7,620 bases of DNA from Bacteroidales bacterium (GCA_004552155.1 SFPF01000089.1:1-7620); one strand, 5' to 3'. Shown: positions 1 through 6,827, counted from the first letter of the stretch. Notes: generated from the letters alone by a model not told the origin. Made by a program: numbers and translations.

Positions 1-620
1 CCACCGTGCTGCAAGAACAAAACTCCTACGCCGGCGTGACGAATAAGCTGCTGGCGAAGAAAGCCGCGAAAATATGCGTTGCCTACGACGGCATGGAGCG
101 TTTCTTCCCTGCCGACCGCATTCTGCTGACAGGCAACCCCGTGCGTGCAGGTCTTGCCGCGCCAAAATGTACGAAGGAAGAAGCTGTGAAAACGTTCGGC
201 CTGCAACCGGGCAAGCGCACGGTGCTGCTGATTGGCGGCTCGCTCGGCGCACGCACCATGAACGAGAGCGTGCTCGGCAACCTGCCGCTTATCAAGGCGC
301 AGACCGACGTGCAGTTTATCTGGCAGACGGGCAAATATTACAGCGCAGAAATCAACGAAGAGATGAGCCGCCGAGGCAAACCCGACAACCTCTATTTCTC
401 AGACTTTATCTCCGACATGGCTACGGCATACGCCGCCGCCGACCTCGTTATCTCGCGAGCCGGCGCGGGCAGCATCTCCGAGTTTTGCCTGCTGGGCAAG
501 CCCGTGATCCTCGTGCCCTCGCCTAACGTATCGGAAGACCATCAGACAAAAAACGCATTGGCACTCGTGCAAAAGGACGCCGCCATCTATGTGCCCGACG
601 ACAACGCCCGCCGCACATGA
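1..620 (+). CDS. murG: MurG, lipid II synthase, 5'-truncated by window and ending at a premature stop
   Basis: UDP-GlcNAc:undecaprenyl-pyrophosphoryl-MurNAc-pentapeptide GlcNAc transferase, a GT-B enzyme that makes lipid II on the inner face of the cytoplasmic membrane. The first complete codon is at base 3. The GTG at 6 is an internal Val within TVLQEQNSYAG, not a start, and roughly the first 115-120 residues lie outside the window. Visible MurG motifs are EQNSYAGVTNK, the interdomain GNPVR, the C-domain glycine loop LLIGGSLGA, the donor-site signature SRAGAGSISE followed by GKPVILVPSP, and EDHQTKNA. The reading frame stops at TGA 618-620, just after YVPDDNARRT, although the usual C-terminal helix is still encoded in another frame immediately downstream (619-723). 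The identification is very secure. Whether this copy is functional is uncertain: the lost segment normally packs back against the N-terminal domain. Assembly or sequencing error is a real alternative because murG is normally essential. Confidence 0.93.
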   Translation, partial: TVLQEQNSYAGVTNKLLAKKAAKICVAYDGMERFFPADRILLTGNPVRAGLAAPKCTKEEAVKTFGLQPGKRTVLLIGGSLGARTMNESVLGNLPLIKAQTDVQFIWQTGKYYSAEINEEMSRRGKPDNLYFSDFISDMATAYAAADLVISRAGAGSISEFCLLGKPVILVPSPNVSEDHQTKNALALVQKDAAIYVPDDNARRT

Positions 621-723
621 CACAAAGTTGAAATCGCTTGCCGAAAACATCTTGAAACTGGCCAAGCCCAACGCCGCCGACGACATCGCCGACATCGTCA
701 TCGCCTTGGCGGAAAAACGATAG
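619..723 (+). pseudogene. murG: Out-of-frame C-terminal end of murG
   Basis: Reading from base 619 gives DTKLKSLAENILKLAKP and then AADDIADIVIALAEKR before TAG at 721-723, 34 residues in all. This is a typical MurG C-terminus, with a helix, a KLAKP turn and a final amphipathic helix. It lies in the frame starting at positions 1 mod 3, while the upstream murG is in the frame at positions 0 mod 3. Compared with the usual spacing between the AAIYV strand and this helix, about 10-11 residues appear to be missing. The lesion therefore looks like a deletion of about 32 or 35 bases rather than a single-base slip. The original stop at 723 sits 3 bases before murC, the spacing expected in this operon, which supports it as the ancestral gene end. 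Confidence 0.85.
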
Positions 724-726
724 ACA

Positions 727-2109
727 ATGAATTTCAAATCCATATATTTCATCGGTGCCGGCGGCATCGGCATGAGTGCCTTGGAACGCTACTTCCTTTC
801 CAAAGGCTACATCGTGGCGGGCTACGACCGCACAAGCTGCCCCCTCACGGAAAAACTCCGCGCCGAGGGTGCAGATATCCACTACGAAGACAACCCCGAC
901 CTTATCCCTGCCGCCTGCCGCGACAAGGAGCATACGCTGGTGGTGTACACGCCTGCCATTCCGCAGGACCATAAGGAACTGAATTATTTCAAGGCAAACG
1001 GCTTCGAGTTGCAAAAGCGCGCGCAACTGCTCGGCACGCTGACGCGCTCCATGCGCGGCCTCTGCGTGGCAGGCACGCACGGCAAGACCACCACGACCGC
1101 TATGACCGCGCATCTGCTGCATCAAAGCCACGTGGGTTGCAACGCTTTCCTCGGCGGCATCACAAAAAACTACGGCACGAACTACCTTTTGAACGCACAA
1201 AGCGACTTCGTGGTGATAGAAGCCGACGAGTTTGACCGCTCTTTTCATCATCTGCGTCCTTACGCCTCGGTGATTACGGCCACCGATGCCGACCACCTCG
1301 ATATCTACGGCACGGAGGAGGCTTATCTGGAAAGCTTCGCGCATTATTCCTCGCTCATTCGTCCCGAAGGCGCACTCGTGGTGCATCGCGGTTTGAAGAT
1401 GAAGGAACGCCTGCAAGAGGGCGTGCGCCGCTACGACTATTCGCGCGAGGCGGGCGACTTCCACGCCGAGAACGTGCGCATCGGAGGCGGGCGCATCGTC
1501 TTCGACCTCGTTTCGCCCATCGAACCGATTAAGGACGTTGAGCTCGGCGTGCCTGTGAGCGTAAACATTGAAAACGGCATCGCCGCAATGGCCTTGGCTC
1601 AGTTGGCCGGCGCAGGCGCAGGCGAAATCAGGCAGGCCATGGCTACGTTCAGCGGCGTTGACCGCCGTTTCGACTTCAAACTCAAAACCGACCGCATCGT
1701 ATTCCTCAGCGACTACGCGCACCACCCCGCAGAAATCAGGCAGAGCATCCTCTCTATCCGCGAGGTCTTTGCAGGGCGCAAGATTTCGGCGATATTCCAG
1801 CCGCACCTCTACACCCGCACCCGCGACTTCTACAAAGACTTTGCCGACAGCCTTTCGCTGCTCGACGAGGTGCTGCTCACGGAAATCTACCCCGCCCGCG
1901 AGAAACCCATTCCCGGCGTGACGAGCCAAATCATCTTCGACTGCCTGCGCCCCGATATGAAGAAGCGCATCGTAGAGAAGAAAAACCTGCCCGCCATTAT
2001 CAAGAACGAGGATTTCGACGTCTTAATCCTGCTCGGCGCAGGCGACGTGGACGACTATGCCCCCTTGTTTACCGAAATCCTTAAAGAAAAATATTTAGCA
2101 AACCAGTAA
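727..2109 (+). CDS. murC: MurC, UDP-N-acetylmuramate--L-alanine ligase
   Basis: ATP-dependent cytoplasmic ligase that adds L-alanine to UDP-MurNAc, the first step in building the peptidoglycan stem peptide. The protein has 460 residues, normal for the family. Its N-terminal Rossmann domain carries FIGAGGIGMSAL (8-19). The central ATPase domain has the P-loop GTHGKTTT (116-123), the metal-binding EADEFDRSF (165-173) and ATDADHLDIYG (185-195). The C-terminal domain has GVDRRFDFK (310-318), DYAHHPAEI (329-337) and LGAGDVDDY (436-444). All expected Mur-ligase motifs are intact. The ATG at 727 lies 3 bases after the ancestral murG stop and the protein begins directly with the Rossmann strand, so no other start is reasonable. 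No Shine-Dalgarno sequence is evident, as is common in Bacteroidota. The gene is followed 10 bases later by ftsQ. Confidence 0.98.
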   Translation: MNFKSIYFIGAGGIGMSALERYFLSKGYIVAGYDRTSCPLTEKLRAEGADIHYEDNPDLIPAACRDKEHTLVVYTPAIPQDHKELNYFKANGFELQKRAQLLGTLTRSMRGLCVAGTHGKTTTTAMTAHLLHQSHVGCNAFLGGITKNYGTNYLLNAQSDFVVIEADEFDRSFHHLRPYASVITATDADHLDIYGTEEAYLESFAHYSSLIRPEGALVVHRGLKMKERLQEGVRRYDYSREAGDFHAENVRIGGGRIVFDLVSPIEPIKDVELGVPVSVNIENGIAAMALAQLAGAGAGEIRQAMATFSGVDRRFDFKLKTDRIVFLSDYAHHPAEIRQSILSIREVFAGRKISAIFQPHLYTRTRDFYKDFADSLSLLDEVLLTEIYPAREKPIPGVTSQIIFDCLRPDMKKRIVEKKNLPAIIKNEDFDVLILLGAGDVDDYAPLFTEILKEKYLANQ

Positions 2110-2119
2110 ACGGGTTTAC

Positions 2120-2821
2120 ATGAAAACTTTTGGAAAACTTCTTCTGCTTGCCTGCCTCGGCGCTTACCTCATCTTTGCCTTTATCAGGCTGAGCGGCGAG
2201 AGCGACCGCAGCATCTGCCGCCGCGCCACGTTCACCGTGGCGGACAGCCTGCACGCGGGCTTCATCACCGCATCGGAAGCAGAGCGGCTGTTGCAGAAGG
2301 CCCGCCTGTACCCCGTGGGGCGGCCGATGAACGAAATCAGTTGCCAGAAGATTGAGGAGGCGCTTACAAAGAACCCGTTTATCAGTTCCGTGGTGTGCTA
2401 CAAAACGAGCGGCAACACCGTGAACGTGCTCATCGAGCAACGCTTGCCGCTGCTGCGCGTCATGAGCAAGGACGGCGACAACTATTACCTCGACGCCAAC
2501 GGCAACGCCATGAACCCGCAAGGCTATGTGGCGGACCTCGTGGTGGCGACGGGCGACATCGACCGCAACTTTGCCAAAAAGCATCTCGTGCGCTTCGGGC
2601 TTTATTTCAAGAACAATGAGTTTTGGGACAATCAGATTGAGCAGATTTACGGCGACCAAGTGATTTTCTTCGGCACGGCAGACAGCCTCGAATGCAAATT
2701 CCAAAACTTGAAGAACTTTTATGCGAAGGTCATGCCGCAGGTGGGCTGGAACAAATACACCGCCCTCAACGTGGAGCACCCCAACCAAATTATCTGCAAA
2801 AAACGAAAAACAAAAAAATAA
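2120..2821 (+). CDS. ftsQ: FtsQ, cell division scaffold protein
   Basis: Bitopic inner-membrane protein that links early and late divisome parts (FtsB/FtsL, FtsW/FtsI). The 233-residue protein has a very short cytoplasmic N-terminus and one transmembrane segment at about 5-23. A POTRA-like region follows, with the IEEALTKNPFISSV helix-strand (about 78-91) and VNVLIEQRLPLLRV (101-114). The periplasmic beta domain then has NYYLDANGNAMN (121-132), GTADSLECKFQNL (185-197) and GWNKYTALNVEHPNQIICKK (209-228), ending in a basic tail. The GTADSLE...LKNFY...GWNKY pattern is characteristic of Bacteroidales FtsQ. Overall similarity to proteobacterial FtsQ is low, so the call leans on position between murC and ftsA, topology and these motifs. 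The start ATG is 10 bases after the murC stop, and the stop is 6 bases before ftsA. Confidence 0.93.
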   Translation: MKTFGKLLLLACLGAYLIFAFIRLSGESDRSICRRATFTVADSLHAGFITASEAERLLQKARLYPVGRPMNEISCQKIEEALTKNPFISSVVCYKTSGNTVNVLIEQRLPLLRVMSKDGDNYYLDANGNAMNPQGYVADLVVATGDIDRNFAKKHLVRFGLYFKNNEFWDNQIEQIYGDQVIFFGTADSLECKFQNLKNFYAKVMPQVGWNKYTALNVEHPNQIICKKRKTKK

Positions 2822-2827
2822 GCATAT

Positions 2828-4204
2828 ATGGCAACACCGGACAATTTCATTGTGGCGATAGAAATCGGCTCGTCAAAAGTGACGGCCATCGCCGGTAAAA
2901 AAGAACCCGACGGCGGCATCAAGGTGCTGGCACTGGCGCAAGAGCCGTCCACAACCTTTATTCGCAAGGGGCGCATCAACAACATCAACAAGATGTCGCA
3001 GTGCATCCTCAACATCAAGGAGCGCTTGGAGAAAAAACTCCAAAAGAACATCTGCCGCGTCTATGTGGGCATCGGCGGCATGGGCATGCACACCGTGGCT
3101 AACACCATTGTGCGCAACCTCGGCTCTAAGATGGAGGTGACGCAAGAGATGATTGATTCCATCAGCGACGAAAACCGTACCAGCGCATTCAAGCTCGGCA
3201 CGCAGTTGCAAAACGAACCCGTGGGCATGCTCACGGAGAGCATCGAGGGACGCTACCTCAACATCGTGGCAAACTCGTCGGTCAAGGAGGAAATCCGCAA
3301 CTGCTTCCACAGCGCGAACGTGGCCATTGCCGACCTCCCCATCACCGTGCAGGCACTTGCCGACACGATGCTCACGGAGTCGGAGCGCCGCTCGGGCTGC
3401 GTCTTTATAGACATGGGCGCAGAAACGACCTCCGTCGCCGTCTACAAAAACAACCTCCTGCGCCATTTGGCCACCATTCCCCTCGGCGGCGCAAACATCA
3501 ACCGCGACATCATGTCGCTCCAAATCGAAGACGACGAGGCGGAGAAGCTCAAGCTGATGTACGGCACGGCGATTGCGGACAACGAAGACGAAACGCAGGC
3601 CGCAGCCATTCAGTTGAACGACGGCCGCAGCGTGAAGTTTGAAGAGTTCTGCGGATTGGTAGAGGCACGCGAGGAGGAGATTGTGATGAACATCAACAAC
3701 CAGATTACGCTCTCCAAATACACGAAGGAGTCGCTCATCGGCGGCCTCATCGTAACGGGCGGCGCTTCTAATATGCGCAACATCAAGAAACTTTTCGAGA
3801 CTGTGACGGGTTTTGATAAGATACGCTTTGTCCGCAATATCAACCTGCAAGTGCGCCCGCCGAAAGACGTGCCCGACTTCAACCGCGACGGCTCGTTCTT
3901 CGCCGCCATTGCGCTCATCGACAAGGGCACGGAGAACTGCTGCGGCGGCGACCTCGGCACGGCACAGCCGCAAATCTTCCCCACCGAGGAACAAAAGGCT
4001 GAGGAAGAGCGCAAGCGCCTCGAAGAGGAAGAACGCCTGAGAGAGGAGGAGCGCAAGCGCGAGGAGGAAGAAGCCGAACGCCTGCGCCTCGAAGAGGAGC
4101 AACGCCTTGCAGAAGAAAAGAAAAAGAAACGCTCGGAGGGCTTCCGCAAGTTCTTCAACAAGATGAAAAAGACGCTCGGCGACCTCGTTGAAGAGAAAGA
4201 ATAA
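2828..4204 (+). CDS. ftsA: FtsA, actin-like membrane tether for FtsZ
   Basis: Actin/Hsp70-fold ATPase that polymerises under the membrane, anchors FtsZ and recruits the divisome. The protein has 458 residues. Visible ATP-site motifs are phosphate-1 IVAIEIGSSKVTAI (8-21), phosphate-2 CVFIDMGAETTSVAVY (191-206) and the adenosine motif LIVTGGASNMRNI (307-319). The FtsA-specific 1C subdomain lies between phosphate-1 and phosphate-2. After the actin core comes a highly charged, probably helical segment (about 387-435), rich in Glu, Arg and Lys with near-repeats. The C-terminal amphipathic helix GFRKFFNKMKKTLGDLVEE (438-456) fits the membrane-targeting sequence. The long charged spacer before that helix makes this FtsA longer than E. 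coli FtsA (420 residues). It is tightly coupled to ftsQ, with a 6-base gap. A 57-base AT-rich spacer separates it from ftsZ. Confidence 0.97.
   Translation: MATPDNFIVAIEIGSSKVTAIAGKKEPDGGIKVLALAQEPSTTFIRKGRINNINKMSQCILNIKERLEKKLQKNICRVYVGIGGMGMHTVANTIVRNLGSKMEVTQEMIDSISDENRTSAFKLGTQLQNEPVGMLTESIEGRYLNIVANSSVKEEIRNCFHSANVAIADLPITVQALADTMLTESERRSGCVFIDMGAETTSVAVYKNNLLRHLATIPLGGANINRDIMSLQIEDDEAEKLKLMYGTAIADNEDETQAAAIQLNDGRSVKFEEFCGLVEAREEEIVMNINNQITLSKYTKESLIGGLIVTGGASNMRNIKKLFETVTGFDKIRFVRNINLQVRPPKDVPDFNRDGSFFAAIALIDKGTENCCGGDLGTAQPQIFPTEEQKAEEERKRLEEEERLREEERKREEEEAERLRLEEEQRLAEEKKKKRSEGFRKFFNKMKKTLGDLVEEKE
4001..4087 (+). repeat. In-frame Glu/Arg coding repeat in the ftsA tail
   Basis: Two imperfect tandem units within ftsA encode EEERKRLEEEERLR (residues 392-405) and EEERKREEEEAERLR (406-420), followed by a partial third unit, LEEEQRLAEE. 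The DNA units share strings such as GCGCAAGCGC. The period fits a single charged helix or coiled coil rather than a catalytic element. Such repeats can vary in copy number between strains, and the sequence does not show whether they do here. Confidence 0.6.
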
Positions 4205-4232
4205 AGCAAGAGCACACAATATATATATATTA

Positions 4233-4249
4233 TATATAGTCACTATATA
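4233..4249. promoter_or_regulatory. AT-rich 17-bp palindrome upstream of ftsZ
   Basis: The sequence TATATAGTCACTATATA is a perfect palindrome around a central C. It sits within the 57-base spacer 4205-4261, next to a run of alternating A/T at 4219-4238. As RNA it could form a 7-bp stem with a TCA loop, followed by no T-run, so it is not a convincing terminator. As DNA it could be an operator or part of an ftsZ promoter. It is the only sizeable spacer between intact genes of the operon. I see no clear Bacteroidota -7 element (TAnnTTTG), so promoter activity is only inferred. Confidence 0.4.
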
Positions 4250-4261
4250 AATATCGAAACT

Positions 4262-5563
4262 ATGGACGAAAACGAAATCCTTATAGATATGGGCATTCCC
4301 TCCACCACGCCCTCAATCATTAAAGTCATCGGCGTGGGCGGTGGCGGCGGCAACGCCGTGAACCACATGTACCGCGAAGGCATTCACGACGTGAATTTCG
4401 TGGTGTGCAACACCGACAGCAAGGCACTTGCCGACTCTCCCGTCCCCGTGCGCCTGCAGCTCGGCAAGGAAGGCCTCGGCGCAGGCAACCGCCCGGGGCG
4501 TGCCCGCGAGGCAGCAGAAGAGAGCATCGACAGCATTCATAATATGCTCAACGACGGCACGAAGATGGTGTTCATCACTGCCGGCATGGGCGGCGGCACG
4601 GGCACAGGCGCCGCGCCCGTGATTGCCCGCGAGGCGAAAGCGATGGACATCCTCACCGTGGGCATCGTCACCATTCCTTTCCGCTTCGAGGGCAACCGCA
4701 AGATTGACCAGGCACTCGATGGCGTGGAGGAAATAGCCAAGCACGTGGACGCCCTGCTCGTTATCAACAACGAGCGGCTGCGCGAAATATATCCCGAGCT
4801 GAATGTGCTCTCGGCTTTCGAGATGGCCGACAACACGCTCTCGATTGCCGCCAAGTCGATTGCCGAAATCATCACGATGCACGGCATCATCAACCTCGAC
4901 TTCCGCGACGTGTGTACCGTGCTCAAAGACGGCGGCGTGGCCATCATGTCTACGGGCTTCGGCGAGGGCGAGAACCGCGTGAGCAAGGCCATTGAAGCCG
5001 CGCTCCACTCGCCGCTGCTCAACAACAACGACATCTTCAACTCCAAGAAGGTGCTGCTCTCTATCTCTTTCTGCGCCGAAAAGGAAGGCGACACGCTGAT
5101 GATGGAGGAGATGAACGAGGTGCATGAGTTTATGTCGAAGTTCCACGACGACGTTGAAACTAAGTGGGGACTTTCCACCGACCCCTCGCTTGACAAGAAA
5201 GTGAAAATCACTATCCTTGCCACGGGCTTCGGCATCAGCAATGTGCCGGGTATACAGGCAAAGCTCGACGCGGAGGAAGAACAGCGCCGCCAGAAGGAGC
5301 AGGAGCGCCAGGAGGAATACGAGGAACGCCGCGACCAGTTCTACGGCGGTTCGGACAAGAAAGGCATTCAGCGCCGCCGTCCCAAGTTCTATCTGTTCGG
5401 ACTTGACGACCTCGACAATGAAGAGGTGATTTCCATGGTGGAGCTTACGCCTACTTATAAGCGCAGCAAGGAAGTGCTTGCCGATATCAAGGCGAAAGCC
5501 CTCGGCACGGTGGCCATCGAGCCTGAAAGCGCAGCCGCCGGCGCCGTGATTAACTTTGGATAA
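4262..5563 (+). CDS. ftsZ: FtsZ, tubulin-like cell division GTPase (first copy)
   Basis: Cytoplasmic GTPase that assembles the division ring. The protein has 433 residues. It carries the T1 glycine loop GVGGGGGNAVNHM (24-36), NTDSKAL (50-56), the tubulin signature GGGTGTG (110-116), the T5 region IPFRFEGNRK (138-147), INNERLREIYPEL (168-180) and an intact catalytic T7 loop NLDFRDV (211-217) with N211, D213 and D216. H10/S9 contains SPLLNNNDIFNSKK (250-263). A charged linker rich in Glu, Gln and Arg (about 332-372) joins the core to a conserved-looking C-terminal module, KFYLFGLDDLDNEEVI (375-390) then TPTYKRSK (396-403), and a small tail ending AVINFG. All GTPase residues are present, so this is the likely housekeeping FtsZ. 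One oddity is the T3 loop, which reads GAGNRPGRAREA rather than the common GAGANPEVGR. The ATG at 4262 gives the standard short N-terminal extension. Confidence 0.98.
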   Translation: MDENEILIDMGIPSTTPSIIKVIGVGGGGGNAVNHMYREGIHDVNFVVCNTDSKALADSPVPVRLQLGKEGLGAGNRPGRAREAAEESIDSIHNMLNDGTKMVFITAGMGGGTGTGAAPVIAREAKAMDILTVGIVTIPFRFEGNRKIDQALDGVEEIAKHVDALLVINNERLREIYPELNVLSAFEMADNTLSIAAKSIAEIITMHGIINLDFRDVCTVLKDGGVAIMSTGFGEGENRVSKAIEAALHSPLLNNNDIFNSKKVLLSISFCAEKEGDTLMMEEMNEVHEFMSKFHDDVETKWGLSTDPSLDKKVKITILATGFGISNVPGIQAKLDAEEEQRRQKEQERQEEYEERRDQFYGGSDKKGIQRRRPKFYLFGLDDLDNEEVISMVELTPTYKRSKEVLADIKAKALGTVAIEPESAAAGAVINFG

Positions 5564-5570
5564 ATAATAT

Positions 5571-6800
5571 ATGCCGAATCCCGCTTTTGACGAACCGATC
5601 ATCGAACTGGCCAACGCCCACACGCCTGCCATTATCCAAGTAATCGGCGTGGGCGGCGGCGGAGGCAACGCCGTGGCGCACATGTATCGCGAGGGCTTTA
5701 TGGACGTGCAATATACCGTTGTCAACTCCGATAAGAAAGCCCTCAGCGACTCTCCCGTGCCCGACCGCGTGCAGCTCGGTCCGGGTCTCGGCGCGGGCGG
5801 CAATCCCGAAAAAGGCAGGGAACTCTGCGAAGAAAGCATCGAGGCTGTGCGCTCCATGCTGGGCAAGCAAACGCAGATGGTGTTTATCACCGCCGGCATG
5901 GGCGGCGGCACGGGCACCGGCGCATCGCCCATCATTGCCCGGGAGGCACGCGAGCGCGGCATTCTCACCATCGGCGTGGTCACCATTCCTTTTCTCTTCG
6001 AGCTTACGCCGCGCATCAACAAGGCGCTTGACGGCGTATACGCCCTCGCCAAGGAAGTGGACGCGCTGCTGGTCATCAACAACGAGCGGCTGCGCGATAT
6101 CTATCCCGAACTCTCCGTTTACAACGCTTTTCGCCGCGCCGACGACACGCTGCTTACGGCGGTGAAGAGCATCGTTGACATCATCTGCATGCACGGCACC
6201 ATGATCCTTGACTTCTGCGATGTCGACACCGTGTTGCGTAATGGGCGCGTGGCCATCATGTCCACGGCCTATGCCGAGGGTGAAAAACGCGTCACGAAGG
6301 CCATCAACGCTGCGCTCCATTCGCCGCTGCTCAACAACAACGATATTTTCAATTCCAAGAAAATCATTATCAGCATCACGAGTTCCAACGCCAAGCCACT
6401 CAGCATTGAGGAACTCTCGGAGTTGGACGCTTTTATGAGGAAGTTCCGCCCCGACGTGATCACCAAATACGGGCTTGCCACCGACAACGGACTGGACGAT
6501 AAAGTGAAGATTACCATTCTCGCCTCCGGCTTCGGGCTCTACGACAAGGCGGAGCGGCAGGCGGAAGAGCAGCGCCCCAAGCCCGGCGACATCATTTCGG
6601 CCGACGGCGGCGAGCGCCTCATCTCGTTCTACGGCAACCTATACGGCAAGCCCGCGAAACCCCGCCCCCGCATCTACCTGATTGGCACCGACGACCTCAG
6701 CAACGAGGCTTTGCTCGAAGAAATGGAGCGCGTGCCAACCGCGCGGCGCAGCAAGGAAGACTACGACCGCCTAAGCAGCAAGAGCGCAGCGAGACAATAG
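5571..6800 (+). CDS. Second FtsZ-family protein (FtsZ paralogue) in tandem
   Basis: A full-length FtsZ homologue of 409 residues, starting 7 bases after the first ftsZ stop and on the same strand. By hand alignment it is about 65% identical to that FtsZ over the ~310-residue core. It keeps GVGGGGGNAVAHM (26-38), NSDKKAL (52-58), GGGTGTG (111-117), INNERLRDIYPEL (169-181) and SPLLNNNDIFNSKK (251-264). Differences fall at functional sites. The T7 loop reads ILDFCDV, with Ile212 in place of the usual Asn while D214 and D217 remain. The T5 region is FLFELTPR (141-148). The linker (about 324-366) is Pro/Gly-rich rather than a charged helix. The C-terminal module is altered (IYLIGTDDLSNEALLEEMERVPT) and ends SSKSAARQ. 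There is no frameshift or stop and the codon use matches its neighbours, so it appears maintained. It probably co-assembles with or modulates the first FtsZ, but that role is inferred. Confidence 0.95.
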   Translation: MPNPAFDEPIIELANAHTPAIIQVIGVGGGGGNAVAHMYREGFMDVQYTVVNSDKKALSDSPVPDRVQLGPGLGAGGNPEKGRELCEESIEAVRSMLGKQTQMVFITAGMGGGTGTGASPIIAREARERGILTIGVVTIPFLFELTPRINKALDGVYALAKEVDALLVINNERLRDIYPELSVYNAFRRADDTLLTAVKSIVDIICMHGTMILDFCDVDTVLRNGRVAIMSTAYAEGEKRVTKAINAALHSPLLNNNDIFNSKKIIISITSSNAKPLSIEELSELDAFMRKFRPDVITKYGLATDNGLDDKVKITILASGFGLYDKAERQAEEQRPKPGDIISADGGERLISFYGNLYGKPAKPRPRIYLIGTDDLSNEALLEEMERVPTARRSKEDYDRLSSKSAARQ

Positions 6801-6827
6801 AAAATTCAACATAACGCTACATACGAA

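Noticed and set aside
6..8. GTG at base 6 as the start of a murG gene
   Set aside because: The frame is open to the window edge and the residues around it (TVLQEQNSYAG) are internal to the MurG N-terminal domain, so this is an internal Val.
612..624. Programmed +1 frameshift at the murG stop, as in prfB (ACA TGA C read as ACA then GAC)
   Set aside because: The TGA-C context and the +1 direction do fit. However, the codon before the stop is not slippery (Thr tRNA would not re-pair on CAU), there is no upstream Shine-Dalgarno-like stimulator, and about 10 residues would still be missing. Mutation or assembly error is more likely.
523..1929. Long antisense open frame of 468 codons opposite murC
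   Set aside because: It mirrors the strongly GC-biased third positions of murC, has a low-complexity composition rich in Arg, Ala, His and Val, and shows no recognisable domain.
2873..4243. Antisense open frame of 456 codons opposite ftsA
   Set aside because: The Leu/Phe-rich start is just the reverse complement of the Glu/Lys-rich ftsA tail. There is no independent coding evidence.
4313..6082. Antisense open frame of 589 codons running across both ftsZ genes
   Set aside because: It arises from codon bias on the coding strand in both paralogues. Its product is repetitive in composition and matches no family I recognise, while the sense strand is fully explained by two FtsZ proteins.
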